A DNA stretch of 64,000 nt from Microdochium bolleyi. Lineage: Eukaryota > Ascomycota > Sordariomycetes > Xylariales > Microdochiaceae. The stretch is from positions 310,001 to 374,000 of the forward strand of contig KQ964258.1 in the NCBI GenBank assembly GCA_001566295.1. The letters are read 5' to 3'. The notes below the pieces were generated by a model. That model saw nothing but the letters and a program-made list of their open reading frames with translations. It was not told the origin of the DNA and did no database searches. Shown here one piece after another: positions 44,184 to 56,044 of the stretch (position 1 is the first letter of the stretch; each line of letters starts with the position of its first letter). Made by a program: the position numbers and the translations under genes.

Positions 44184-45353
44184 ATGCTCGCCACCATCAA
44201 AAACGTCATCATCGAGAGGCTCCAGAACGCCATGGTCGGTCTCACACTCCAGGCAGGTATCTCGTTGTTCCAGGATGCCCCGATCGCACGCGAATTCGCC
44301 ACTACGAGCACCCAGTGGTATGCACGAGCACACAACCAAAATGGCTGGACTCAAGACGCCTCAGATTCAGATCTTCCCATCGTGCAGCCATCTATCAAGC
44401 TCGAAGACCTACCCGCCGAACTTATTTTGAGCGTCATGGACGTCGCTGGCGCCACTGACGCCCTGTGCCTGGCCTTGACATGCAAGAGAAACTACCAAGT
44501 CCTCCGGCAACACTCACACGTCCATGAACGAGTCCTGGACGAGAGCGAGCTACAACTCCTGCTCGAACGACTAGAGAAAGACACTCCGGGCATTTTCTAT
44601 TGCATGAGGGGCCAGGTACTCGTGTCCCTCTACCCAGTAGAGACCCAGAAGCCATTCCCTTGTATCCTGCCAAGTACACACGACTGCTGCCCTATCGACC
44701 CTCAACTGTCCTTCAGGCCCGACGTCTATCCAGGCGACATGGTCTTCTTCGGCACTCCGAACCAGCATGTCCTGACATTCTGCAGCGCCCGCGCCGTGAC
44801 CAACCACGCCGTCCTCGGGCCGCACGCAGGCGTCCCCGCCTCTACTCTGGCCGTCAAGTATCCCACCGTCCAAATGGGCGTGTGCACCGCGGAAGAGTCC
44901 TGGCAGGCACGGACAACGATCACGACCAAAGAGCTCATGCTGTCCAGCACCAGATCATGGACGTTCGCGAGCGAAGACCTGATCCCCAAGTTCTTGGCCC
45001 AGCTGAGTGACCAGAGCATGTACGCGATCTGGGCGTGCCACCACCACAGACCGCACGCGCTGGGCGGCACAATGTCCAAGAACAGGCTGAATAACAGGTT
45101 CAACGGTAGTCCGCACACCGGACAGTGCGAGTCGTGCCACACGCAGTGGGCGCTCGCCCTCACATGGTCACTAATCTCATGGGGCACCGCGACGTTGACG
45201 CTCACGACTTGGCATAACCTTGGGCCTTGCCGTTCGCCGGTAGAAGACAAGTGGAGAAGGAGCCGGGCCATCTTTCCCCCGCCAAGATTGAACTACGAGA
45301 AGGATGCGCTCAGGAAACAGTGGGAGCAGGACACTGATGTGGATGTGCAATAG
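44184..45353 (+). CDS. F-box-like/CxxC family protein, copy 5
   Basis: Intronless 389-aa paralog. An 70-residue N-terminal extension precedes KLEDLPAELILSVMDVAGATDALCLALTCKRNY (residues 72-104), the closest match to a standard F-box in the group. Then come LLERLEKDTPGIFYCMRGQVLVSLYP, THDCC, FCSARAVTNHAV, EESWQARTTITTKELMLSSTRSWT, CESCHTQWAL (Cys315, Cys318) and WHNLGPCRSPVEDKW (Cys349). The FYCMRGQ and HDC elements link it with copy 1. In true F-box proteins this domain recruits a substrate to SCF; the target-binding part here would be the long central region. Confidence 0.82.
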   Translation: MLATIKNVIIERLQNAMVGLTLQAGISLFQDAPIAREFATTSTQWYARAHNQNGWTQDASDSDLPIVQPSIKLEDLPAELILSVMDVAGATDALCLALTCKRNYQVLRQHSHVHERVLDESELQLLLERLEKDTPGIFYCMRGQVLVSLYPVETQKPFPCILPSTHDCCPIDPQLSFRPDVYPGDMVFFGTPNQHVLTFCSARAVTNHAVLGPHAGVPASTLAVKYPTVQMGVCTAEESWQARTTITTKELMLSSTRSWTFASEDLIPKFLAQLSDQSMYAIWACHHHRPHALGGTMSKNRLNNRFNGSPHTGQCESCHTQWALALTWSLISWGTATLTLTTWHNLGPCRSPVEDKWRRSRAIFPPPRLNYEKDALRKQWEQDTDVDVQ

Positions 45354-46582
45354 TCATTATCAAGCAGTTTTGATTTGGTTTTGTCATCGTTTGACGGTAG
45401 TTTCGCAAATTGAAACGATTCGTATGAGAGACTCTTTGCCCTATGAAGAACAACATGCGTCAACTGTAAGGTGCTTCGGTGCGGTACACCTTGTCTATGA
45501 AGCCATCGCTGGAGGGAATGTCCACACCGACCGTGCGTCACCATGGCGTTCTCAAGCTCGACAATCGGGACGTCGCAATCGATGCTCAGTTGGCTGTAAG
45601 TCACAGGCTGCTCCCCGAAAAGACATTTCTTGAATGCGACGCGCGAGAGGCTGATTCCGAATCAGTCCACACACGTCACTGTAAAGAGTGATCAGGTTTT
45701 CGAGGGTGTAATTCTTCCTGGCTGATCATGTATGGGACGCTCTGGAGACCCCCTTCAAACCCTGACGTCTCTGGACTAAACCTTCGGGCTGCGATGTGAT
45801 GAAGAAACGCCCTTGGAAAGAAGATGATGGCCCCTCCCGCAATAAGTGAAGAGGCAAGCAAGCAGCAACCAAGGGAAGTGACTATAGGAATGATACAAGC
45901 AATAGATGCTCACGATAAAAGTCTGGAAGGACACGAGGTCACTACTCAATGATTGTCGAACCGACGAGAATGTGTTTGGTCAATTGCAAGTAAGCAGGGT
46001 TGTGGACGGCCCCAGTCAGTTGAGGCTCGACTTGTCAGCTCAGATGTTCAAAGGTTCAGATGTACGAGATGAGGACGAACCAAACAGCGTACTCGAAAAT
46101 CCCCACAGGTTCCCGCGGTTTGCAGTCCCCATGCCGCATCCGCGTCGTAATCGAGGAGGAGGTGCAACATGTCCACCAAGGAAACTGGGTATCCAAACCA
46201 AGAGACGCTCTCAGCAGACAAATGGAAACATTCGGAATTTGGAATGGCAGGCACGCGGACCAGCGCGCAAGTGATGTGTAGTGAGAAGGAGCCTGGGCCA
46301 CGCCGAGGAAGGAGCGGCCAGAAGACGGGCCAGCCTGTGTGTGGTCAGATGCCTGGTCAGGCCGCTCACTTGAGCAGATCGTCTCTGCCATTCATCCCCT
46401 ATTTCTTCCCTATGTCTCGTCACTCTCACTGACTGTTCCATCAACCTCACACTGCACGACTGCTGATTACCTCTTCCACTCACACCTTCTTTCTTCCACA
46501 GCAGCCATCACTTTCATTCACACCGTGACATTCACAGACTCACCAGCCACTCACTCTGTCCAACTCAAACATCACCGGTATA
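45354..46582. other. Intergenic region, no gene recognised
   Basis: About 1.2 kb. Several frames of 60-120 codons without motifs. The last 200 nt are C/T/A-rich and G-poor, the leader of the next secreted protein. Confidence 0.5.
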
Positions 46583-47272
46583 ATGAAGGTCACTGCCCTC
46601 CTCCACTCCGCTGCCGTCGCAGCTGCCACCAGCTTCACCCTCTCTGCCTACGCCCCCGGCACGGAGGTGGACGGCGCCGTCCTCAACGCTGCTGCAAGTG
46701 CCTTTTACACCGGCATCTCTGGTCCTGCCACCTACTGCCCCATCGACACTGGCTGCCCCGAAATTGGTGGCACCGTCGTCTATGACGGGCTGACCGCCAT
46801 GGCCGTAAGTCACTTTCTGTTCACACGTCCTCTAATCCCGTTTACCAATGCACTTTCCATCCGATCCACCACTAACATTCCCCTCCGCCCCCGTCTCCCT
46901 GGATAGGTCATGGTGCCTGGCGGCCAAGCAATCTACGTCAACCCCTCCGGCCAGGTCAAGTACACGGTCGCCCACTCTGCGTACATGCCGCTTGGCTCGT
47001 ACGTCGGCGGCTGGTTCAACCAGACGGTCGTCTGGGACTGCGCCCCACCCGCCCAGGTTCTCAACTTCATGGCCACGACGACCGGCGACGGCTCTCCCGC
47101 CATCAGCGGCATCGCCCTGTGCCCAGACGTGTCCGAGTGGCTGAGCGGCACGGGTGCCAGCTACCAGCTCTATGCCAAAGTTCCTGGTTTCGCTCTGCAG
47201 GATTGTGTCGATATCGTTGGCCTCAAGGTCCACGAGAGTCCCGCCGAGCTTGGTGCTTGGCAGTATCTTTGA
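46583..47272 (+). CDS. Secreted protein, IgE-binding-protein-like
   Basis: 195 aa from exons 46583-46804 and 46907-47272, phase 0. N-terminal signal peptide (MKVTALLHSAAVAAATS). The body has FTLSAYAPGTEVDGAVLNAAASAFYTG, ATYCPIDTGCPEIGGT, VMVPGGQAIYVNPSGQVKYTVAHSAYMPLGSYVGGW and a C-terminal domain with CAPPAQVL, ALCPDVS and DCVDIVGLKV. The segment VMVPGGQ-x-YV-x(n)-AHSAYMP is typical of fungal secreted proteins annotated as IgE-binding or PhiA-like, abundant on the cell wall or outside the cell. The family assignment is from memory of that motif. Two Cys pairs are likely. Confidence 0.8.
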
Positions 47273-47659
47273 TCTCACCAGCCTCCGACCCGCAAAAGGC
47301 ACCAGAATTTGGAACAGGCCGACTTGGCCACCACATCTACAATACACATTGCGAACGACTTGACGGCGCGAGGACCAAGCGTCATCATTCCCGGCAGTAC
47401 GAAGCATGTCAGCCAGGTGACACGCAATCGATTGAACAAATCTTTGGTGAAACTGAGGAGCACGCGGAGGTGCCCCCTGACAATTCGAGAAAAGCTTGCT
47501 TCACGTAAACGAATGTACATAGCTCATCGTACCATTTGGTCGAATAACACGAGATCTCTCGAGATCTTTGATCCATCACAGCTTCATCCCAAAAGTCAAA
47601 CTTGCATCATGATTGTGTACTCGAGGGCGTTTCAAATGGCTCTACCTGCAACATTCTCC
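47273..47659. other. Short intergenic region between convergent genes
   Basis: 3' flanks of the secreted protein and the beta-galactosidase. Nothing else seen. Confidence 0.5.
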
Positions 47660-50600
47660 TCAGTCCAGCAGGACCTCAACATCAAACTCCCGATCAGTCC
47701 TGAGCTGATACTCGGGCAGCGTCGCCGGCCCACAGCTCCCTGTGCCCAGCCCGTGGTGATGCCAGTCCAACCTGACCAGCACATCCCCGTCCCTCCTCGT
47801 CTTGTGCAGCTCCCACGGGTGCCGCGCCTCATCGATGTCCCGCGTCGTATATCTCGACACCGTGAAGCTCGCGCCTTGGAAGTCCCCGAACCTCGCCCGC
47901 AGCGTCCGCCCGTCCGCGTCCCCGCCCCACTGCTTCCGCAGCTCCACCCAGCTCACGTCGCTCCGGTTCCCGTTGTCCTGCGGGAACTCGTAGTCCTGCC
48001 ACATGCCGTCGACCGTCCAGCCCCACGTGTTGACCAGCTGCGCGTCCTTGAAGTCGCAGTACGACTGCTCGGGCCCGCGGCCGAACCACTCGGCGATGCT
48101 AACGTCTTTGATCCCAAAGGACAGCCCGAAGCGCGCAAACGTCGAGGGGAGGAATGGCCCGTGCGGCTTGGCCTGGACCCGGATGCAGCACGTCTCGGGC
48201 GTGAAGGTGTACGTGGTGATGGTGTCGACGGCCCACGCCAGCACGGGCGGCGCGACGCGCGCGTGGATCGTCACGCTGCACTCCGGCCTGCCCCCGTTCG
48301 TCGTGGAGGGCGCGACTGCCGAAGTTGTCATGCTGGTGAAGTGCTGCCGCGTCTGGTGCAGCCGCGCGTCGAGCCAGTCCTGGCCGAACACGGGGCGGTC
48401 GTTGTCGGTTAGCGCGCGGTAGAAGTCGAGCGTGAACGGCTCGGTGATGAGATTCTCTGCGTTCGCCGCGGAGGAGTACGCCATGAATGACAGCGTGCCC
48501 TTGCTCTTGTCGAAACCAAAGGTCTTGTCGTTGCTCAGCGTCACGCGGTGGAAAAGGCCGTCCGAGCTGGTGGAAATTTGAGGGAAGGTGTTGTTGATGC
48601 CGGCACTCGTGCCGGTGTTGGTGCTGCTGATGGACTTGAGCAGGGCGAGGGACTTGGGCGGGTGCATCTCCACCTGACACCGCGCGGCAGTGTGGTTGGG
48701 GTACGCCCACCCGGGCGCGTCCTTCTGGATGAACTCGAGCTCCAGAATCGCGATCCCGTCTTTCAAGGTCTCGATAGGGAAGTCATTGGCTAGGTTGATC
48801 GTGACTATGCTGTGGGGTTTAACGCCCTTGGGTATCACGATCTCGCGGCCGATGACCTGGCTGCGGTCGCGGATGATGTTCCAGTAGCAGCTGAGGTGGT
48901 CGAGGGTGAGGAAGTCGTAGCGGTTGACGATCTCAATGTCGAGGCCCTTCATGCCGACGATCTGCACAGGCTGAATGAGGGCGCTGTAGTTGTTCAGGCC
49001 AGGCCCCTGGTTGTGGTTGGAGTCGCAAAGTCCGTCCATGACAAAGTTGCCGTCGTTGGGCTCGTCGCCGAAGTCCCCACCGTAGCCGAAATACTCCTCG
49101 CCGTCTGCGTTTTTCGTGAGGAGGCCCTTGCACGGTCAGCTTGAAGGCTCCCTTGGTCAGGAAAAAGTCGTAGTGTACTTACATGGTTCGCCCACTCCCA
49201 GATGAACCCTCCCATCAACCTCGGATACTTGTAGAACGCATCGATGTACTCCTTGAGACCTCCAGGGCCATTGCCCATGGCGTGCCCGAACTCACACATG
49301 ACAAACGGCTTCTTCCAATCCTTCTCTTCACCGAACTTGATCATATCGCCCACCGAGGTGTACATGCGGCTGAACACATCGGCCGTCTGGGCGTCATAGT
49401 CTTGCTCGTAGTGGATCAGGCGTGTCGGATCCATGCGCTTCATCTCATCGTACATGGCCTGGTGGTTTCTGCCGTAGAAGGCCTCGTTTCCGAGCGACCA
49501 CATGATGACGCAAGGGTGGTTCTTGTCGCGCGCGACGAGCTGCCGGGCACGGTCGAGATAGGCCTCTTCCCATTCCGGGTTGTCTGAGGTGTAGCTTGCC
49601 GGGACACCACCAGCGTTTTCGAACCCGTGGCATTCGAGATCGGCCTCGTCGATGACCCAAAAGCCGAACTCGTTTGCGACGTCGTAAAGTCTGGGGTCGT
49701 TGGGGTAGTGCGAGGTGCGGATCGCATTGATGTTGAACAGTTTCATGGTGCGCAGGTCGCGACGCATGAACTCGTACGGCACGGTCCTGCCAGAGCTGGG
49801 ATAGTGCTCGTGCCTGTTGACGCCGCGTATCTTTACAGGGTTGCCATTAACGCAGAACACGCCGTCGACGAGCTCAGCCCGCCGAAAGCCAATCTTGTGG
49901 CTCGTGTAGAGCCCGTCGACCTCGAGGATCAATGTGTAGAGATAAGGGGTCTCAGCTGTCCACTTGTGCGGCTTCTTGATGTCCAGATCCTGCGAGACGG
50001 TTTTCTGTGCAGTCGATCTCATGACAGATAGCTGTTCGTTGGACGACTCTGCCACGACTTCATTCTCGGCATCGAAAAGCTTCAGCCGAACCCCCTGATG
50101 GGACTTGCTGACAGTCGTCTCGACGTGGAGTCGAGCATCCTGGAAATCATCATTGAGCAAGGTCTGCACGTAGAAGTCCTGGAAGTGTGTCTCCGGGAAA
50201 GAGTGCAGCCAGACATCCCTGAATATTCCGTTCAGCCACCACTGGTCCTGGTCTTCGATGTAGCTCCCGTCGCAGCGCTGGTAGACTTCAACGCATAGTG
50301 TATTTTCTTCGCCATCGAACTTGAGCGACTTGGTCACGTCGAACTCGCTAGGGTTTCTGGAACCTTGAGAATACCCGACGTACTTGCCGTTCAGCCAAGC
50401 ACTGAAAGCGGCATCAACGCCCTCGAAGCGCAGCCTGAACTGCTTGCCATCCTTGATAGATGGACCGACCTCGAAATTCGTGACATAGCGGCCACACTCG
50501 TTGTCATCAAAGGGCACATTTGGCGGGTCTACTGGGAAGGGATAGTTGACATTGGTGTACTGAGGCCCCTTCCCGAAACCTTGCATCTGCCACGACCCGG

Positions 50601-51030
50601 GCACCTTGATGAGTGGCCATGCTGAGTGGTCGAAGCCGGACTGCCAAAAGTCCTTGGGTCCCGCGAAGGGGCTGGGGGCGAGATCGAAGCCCCAGGACCC
50701 GGAGAGGAGCTGGGCGCGGGACTCGAGAACGTTGGCGGAGCGCGCCGAGGCCTCGGAGTCGTACACGTGGAAGTGGGTGCGCGGGGGCAGCGTGTTGCGA
50801 TGGATCACGCTGAGATTGTTCCAGTCCGGCTGGGTCCTGGGGTGGACCTTGATGGCCGGCCGGCGCTCAGCCTCGTCGCGGGGCGATGGAGGCGGTCTGG
50901 CATGGAGACCGGAGCTCCCGAGTCTCAGTCGGAGGTCGACTCGGAGACGGACGTCCTCGGCAATGTCGACGTCCCTCGCGGCTGTCTCATGCACGACCGA
51001 GTCGCGGTGGTTGCTCACTTCACGTGACAT
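47660..51030 (-). CDS. Intracellular beta-galactosidase, GH2 (LAC4/bgaD-like)
   Basis: Hydrolyses lactose to glucose and galactose in the cytosol. 1104 aa from exons 51030-49183 and 49126-47660, phase 0, joining EWANH to GLLTKN. The GH2 order is complete. A jelly-roll domain includes NYPFPVDPPNVP, with CGRYVTNF and WLNGKYVGYSQGSRNPSEFD downstream; the Ig-like part and the TIM barrel with IRGVNRHEHYP follow. In the barrel WSLGNE supplies the acid/base Glu516 and FVMCEFGHAMGN the nucleophile Glu580. The C-terminal galactose-mutarotase-like domain has EWFGRGPEQSYCDFK. No signal peptide, so it needs a permease for lactose; a matching permease lies divergently upstream. An in-frame upstream codon at 51117 is a less likely start. 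Confidence 0.94.
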
Positions 51031-53084
51031 GGCGTGAGGAGGCTGGGTGTGGGCGCACAGGTCCGGAGGCGCCGGCGTCGACCGCGAGTGGCGAGCTGTG
51101 AGATGTATCAAGTGCAAGCCCTGCAGTCGTGGACGTGCTCACCCAAAGTCGAGCGCGGAGTCCGTATATCGGCCGAGAGCGCTCGCCGAGAAGGTGAGAG
51201 GGAAGCGGTCGCCGTCTATTGTTTGTAGCGTGTCAGGACCGTGGAGCGCAGGTGGGGACGTCGCATGGACAGGCCCAAAGAATACCAGCGCCACTGCTGG
51301 TGGCCCACCCTGTCAGCAGTCAGGTACTGTACTCCGTACCAAGACTCGTAGTCGCTTCAAGTCCAAGCTTAGCCTGGCGCCAGCAACTCCTTACTAAGAA
51401 AGCTCTGCTGCGGGGCGCTCACTGCTTCCGTCGGCGTGCCAAGGCAAACAAGATTGTGCAGGCAGCGTGACCACAATGGGCCTCTCTCGTGTTGATGCAC
51501 TGAGGAGCCGGATAGTTGCAGCCTCTTTGGGCTGCCCATGATGGAAAATTCAGTCTCGTGGCGCACCCATACAGAGGACTATTGCACTTGGCGGGCATGC
51601 TCTAAAGTTACCAGGCCTGTCAAGATCACAGTCTAGCACTCGGCTGCGAGATCCGACGGGAAGCAAAGATGGGACGGCTGGATGGAGTCGAAAATTCTGC
51701 TTTACCTCGGTCAGCTGCGAGTCAGGATGCAAGCCACGTTCTGACTGCTCAGCATCGGTGCATATGAGCAGTAATTGCGCAGTAGACAGGGCGGGGCCTT
51801 CAGACTGGGACCAGGATTGCTGTGGCAGATCGAGAGAGAATGGTGCTCCGTACTCCGGACCGCAACTTAATAACCTCGACTCCTCGGGGCAAGAATGAGG
51901 GCGATCAAAAGTGTGGGATGCGGAGAAGGCCCAGTTGGGGTATTTGCGCCGGGCGGGGAAACGAGGAGAAGTGAGCAAACCTGGCGGTCGGCCTGGCTTG
52001 GGACGTAGCGGGGCACTTCCTGCCCGTTGCGGCGTCCAACGCTCCTGTGCTGCTCAGGTGGTGTTTCCCGCCGACCAGGATCTCTCGGCCCAAGCCTTGA
52101 GGCGTCAGCCCCCCTTCGATCTCGACACGGCCGCGACGGGCAGCCTTTGCTTGACACCTCCAACGTGCCCGGCAGTGTGCCAGCCCGCACGCCTCAGCCG
52201 ACCACGACTCCGGCATTTGCACCGCTAGCAGGGTCGCCACGCCCGCCAAAACATCGGCTATGCGCCGCCGTGGCTGCCTCCTCTACAGTGGCTGACTCGA
52301 CTGCCGGCCGATGGCCAATTTCAAGGCGCGCCGTTCAGGGTCAATGCTAATCCGGGTGGATTGTCATCTCGGCCTCGAGCGTCGCCCGCCAGAGCATCCA
52401 CCAGAGAGGGCCTTGTGGTACGTACACATGCGCCGTTCGGACTAGAGGCTCGATGCGACGCTCTGCTCGCCAAATCAAGGATCACGGTCCGCTCTCCTTG
52501 TCGTCGGCCAACCACCAGCGAATGCCGAGAATCTCTCCGCGCCTCCACCCCAGGTCCAGAATGGTCAAGCGCAGGGGTTCTACCCCATCATCGCTCGCAT
52601 CGAACGCTCGTCCAGCTCACCTTACGGTGCGCAGTATACCTTACGCAGGAGGCACTTGGCCTACGACACGCGCGCTTCGCCCGCCACCGCGCCAGCCTCC
52701 GCTAAACCATAATGCCCCCCCGGGTCGGTGGTTTCCTCGCGCGCCAATGACGGACCCGCTTGCTCCTCTCCTCGCCGACGGTCCCCAGTCACACATGCTA
52801 GTCCATCGTGGGGACTGGAGACTGGGGACCGGGGACTGGGGAGGTGTGGGCAGTCAGTCGCATGTTGCCATGGATGCTGCCCCGGCGATCCAGTCTCGTG
52901 AGACCGGTCTTAGCCGAGGAGCACTCTTTTTTGTATTTATCTGGCTCGTGGTCCTGCCGATCGACATGCTGTCCCGTCCCCGTTCTCCATCCTGATCCAA
53001 GCTGGTTGATCAGTCTCGTCCTTCTCCTGCCTCGCTCTCCCCTTGCGACTTTTGTTTTAGTCTTGCGAGCACACATCAGCAGCC
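51031..53084. promoter_or_regulatory. Divergent lac promoter region
   Basis: 2.05 kb between the beta-galactosidase (minus) and the sugar permease (plus). No gene is recognised. It is the only sequence available to control both genes, as in the LAC4-LAC12 arrangement of Kluyveromyces. It contains a cluster of CreA-type SYGGRG motifs near the permease, another (GTGGGG at 51252-51257) near the galactosidase, and a CGG-N5-CCG element at 51064-51074 close to the galactosidase start. Binding is inferred only. Confidence 0.6.
52808..52841 (+). promoter_or_regulatory. Cluster of five CreA/CRE1 (SYGGRG) motifs
   Basis: GTGGGG (52808), CTGGAG (52815), CTGGGG (52822), CCGGGG (52829) and CTGGGG (52836) lie in 34 nt, about 245 nt upstream of the permease ATG. 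The stretch is also an imperfect 7-nt tandem repeat. SYGGRG is the consensus of the carbon-catabolite repressor CreA; adjacent sites are usually the functional ones. Confidence 0.55.
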
Positions 53085-54762
53085 ATGTCGTCCCCCACTG
53101 GTGAGACGAAGCCAGAGCTCCATGGCGAGGAGAAGGAGTTCGGCGAGGTTCGCCACGTCAATGCGGCCTCGATCGCCCTCGCCGCCGCCGTTGCCGAGCA
53201 GAAGCCCAACCCATGGTCTCGCAACATGATATCGCTCTACATGATCATGGCCATCGGCTATCTCGTCTCCACCATGAACGGCTTCGACTCGTCCCTCATG
53301 GGCGCCATCAACGCCATGGACGAGTACACCACCATGTTCAACCTCCAGGGCGATGACGGAAACTCGACCGGTATCATCTTCATCATCTACAACATCGGGC
53401 AGATCGCCAGTTTCCCCTTCTGCGGCCTCCTCGCTGACGGTCTCGGCCGTCGCTGGTGTATCTTCATCGGCTGCGCCATCGTCCTTGTTGGTACCGCCAT
53501 CCAGACCACTGCCCACGAGCGCGGCCAGTTCATCGGTGGCCGTTTCGTCCTTGGCTTTGGTGCCTCCATCGCTTCTGCTGCTGGTCCTGCATACATCGTC
53601 GAGCTTGCCCACCCCGCCTACCGTGGCACCATGGCCGGCATGTACAACAACTTCTGGTGGCTCGGCAACATCATCGCTGGCTGGACTACCTACGGCACTG
53701 AGTACCACCTTAAGAACTCGTGGGCCTGGAGAGCGCCCACCGTCGTCCAGTGCATCATGCCCGCCATCGTCATGTCCCTGATCATGTTCTTCCCCGAGTC
53801 TCCCCGCTGGTTGATTCACCACGACCGCACCGAGGAGGCCCTTGCCATCTTTGCCAAGTACCACGGTGACGGTGACGAGCAGTCTGCTCTCGTCCAGCTC
53901 CAGTACCGCGAGATCGTTGCCGAGCGCGCGGCCACACAGAACCCCAACGCCTGGTGGGATCTCCGCGAGCTCTGCAACACCAAAGCCGCCCGCTACAGGA
54001 TGTTCATGGTCATTGGCATGTCGTTCTTTGGGTAAGTCCACACAATCATCTTTGCTGATTCCTTGCTTGTCGAGCCTGAACTAATAGCACCTCGTCCACA
54101 GTCAATGGTCCGGCAACAACGTTGTCTCCTACTTCATGCCTGTAATGGTTGAGCAGGCCGGCATCAAGGACAAGTCGACCCAACTCCTCATCAACGCCAT
54201 CAACCCCATTTTCTCGATGATAGCAGCTATTTACGGCGCCACCCTTCTTGACAAGCTCGGCCGTCGCTTCATGATGCTTGCTGGTCTTGGCGGCGCTCTG
54301 GTCTTCTACTGCATGCTTACCGGCTTCACCGCTGGCAGCGAGACCAACAAGAACCTCTCCTACGGTGTCATCGTCAGCATCTACCTCTTCGGTGTCTGCT
54401 TCGCCTGGGGCTTCACTCCTCTCCAGACCCTGTACGCCGTCGAGTGTCTCGAGAACCGCACCCGTGCCAAGGGCAGCGGTGCCAACTTCCTCTTCCTCAA
54501 CATTGCCATGGTCGTCAACACCTACGGTATCAGCGTCGGCATGAAGGCTATCGGCTGGAAGCTCTACATTGTCTACATTGTCTGGATCATGATCGAGATG
54601 GTCATCATCTACTTCTTCTTCGTCGAGACCGCCGGCAAGACCCTCGAGGAGATGTCCGAGATCTTCGAGGCCCCCAACCCCCGCAAGGCCTCCACCAAGA
54701 AGACCAAGATGGGCCTCAACCAGGCCGGCCAGGTCGTCGGCGTCGACGAGGAGTCCCACTAA
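53085..54762 (+). CDS. MFS sugar transporter, lactose-permease type (LAC12/LacpA-like)
   Basis: 535 aa from exons 53085-54031 and 54102-54762, phase 2. Proton-coupled sugar porter of the plasma membrane with twelve hydrophobic segments. Sugar-porter signatures are all present: ADGLGRRWC, the PAYIVELAHPAYRGTMAGMYNNFWWLGNIIAG block, PESPRWLIHH before the central loop, LLDKLGRRF in the second half and FVETAGKTLEEMSEIF at the end. NPWSRNMISLYMIMAIGYLVSTMNGFDSSLMGAIN is typical of the fungal lactose-permease clade. Its divergent position next to an intracellular GH2 beta-galactosidase supports lactose or another galactoside as substrate. Cellobiose or plain galactose transport cannot be excluded. 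Confidence 0.9.
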
Positions 54763-56044
54763 AACGCGAGTGTCCTCTGACTTCGCACTGTTCGATCAGG
54801 ACTTACATTGACTTGCGGGCAGGCGCTGGCCAAGCGGACGTAATGCCGGTGGGCAGGCTTTGTGCGCTGCTCGTTCGATTCCTCTGCGGAGCAAACCAGC
54901 TTCGCAGTCGGAGATATTAGCGGTGACTCGCTTGCTCTTAGCCTGTCTTCCTGACCACTCCTGTTCCTGATCACATGTAGTTCCCACTCTAGTTACATAT
55001 ACCCCATTCCAATACAAGAGTCATTCGATATATCTGCACCTCCCTTGTCTTGACTGAAACTTCTGGTGGTTATGACGCCTGATGATATTCGTGGTGCATA
55101 AATTATGGATACTTTCCATATCTTCTGGTGGCAGACCAACAAATTGGTATCCCAGTAGTTTCCGAGTGTCTCTCGTGTCCAAAGGACATGGTCTGTATCT
55201 CACGCTCACACATGCACGCTTCACTCCACCAGATGCTGCCCGAATTGACCAAGTCCCGCATGCGACAGCCCCGGATACCTACATGACAGCAGCACACGCG
55301 AGGAGATTCCTTGTTCTACGGCCAAGAGAACGCAACAGGGCGCTTCGAGGTCGGCGACCATTCAAGCAGTCGCCCGACACAAGAGCCAATGTCAAATTGC
55401 ACGCATTCACAACACTTCACAGGCACAGGGAGAGACAGTTGTCTCGCTCCTGCTCAGCTACAGATGAAAATCTGGGCGATCGGCAACGCAACGAAGTACG
55501 CGACGTGATGTTGGTGCGACGAGCCTTGCAGCATCAGAAAACGTCCCGTCTCAAGGCGGCACGATGCCCCCGGCTTTTTACAGGCTGTGCTAGCAATTAT
55601 CTAATTTGACTACTCAAACTGGGTGAAAAGGCGGAGTTTAGAGGCTACTCCACCAATGAACGATCTTAGAGGCACACTAGTGTAGCTCTTCTGAGCCTAG
55701 TCACCTGTTGGCTTCAAATCTCCAGTTAGCGGCCTTGTACTGGTCGTGCCACCTTCGCCAGAGGGTGTCAGGCAGCAACCAGCAGCAACCAACAGTTTAG
55801 CTGGTGCGTTCACAGCACGTCTGGACATGGATTTGTCTCTGTGAATGCAGCAATGATGTTCTCGTCCAAGCAAGCAAGTGTGCTCGTCCCTCCTACCCGC
55901 TCTTATATATTCCGTTCATTATCTTGTCTGAACTCTCCTCTGTCCGAATATTTCTCATCCAAGATAGCCTTACACCTCGAGCTTTTTCGAAGTCTTCTTT
56001 ACCAATCTCTCACCATTACTTGACATCACCGTTGTACCACCATC
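54763..56044. other. Intergenic region
   Basis: No gene supported; a 175-codon plus-strand frame (55082-55609) has no motif. A TATATAT element (55904-55910) lies 135 nt before the next start codon. Confidence 0.5.

Noticed and set aside
51064..51074. CGG-N5-CCG as a Gal4-family binding site for the lac pair
   Set aside because: It lies only about 35 nt before the galactosidase start codon, probably inside the leader, and such a short motif is expected by chance in this GC-rich DNA. Mentioned but not called as a regulatory feature.
53076..54041. 321-codon open frame antisense to the sugar permease
   Set aside because: It mirrors the codon bias of the real gene in the opposite frame. The plus-strand protein has complete sugar-porter signatures; the antisense one has only Gly/Val/Asp-rich low complexity.
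55082..55609. 175-codon plus-strand frame after the permease gene
   Set aside because: No motif, no plausible leader, and Arg/Thr-rich random-looking composition.
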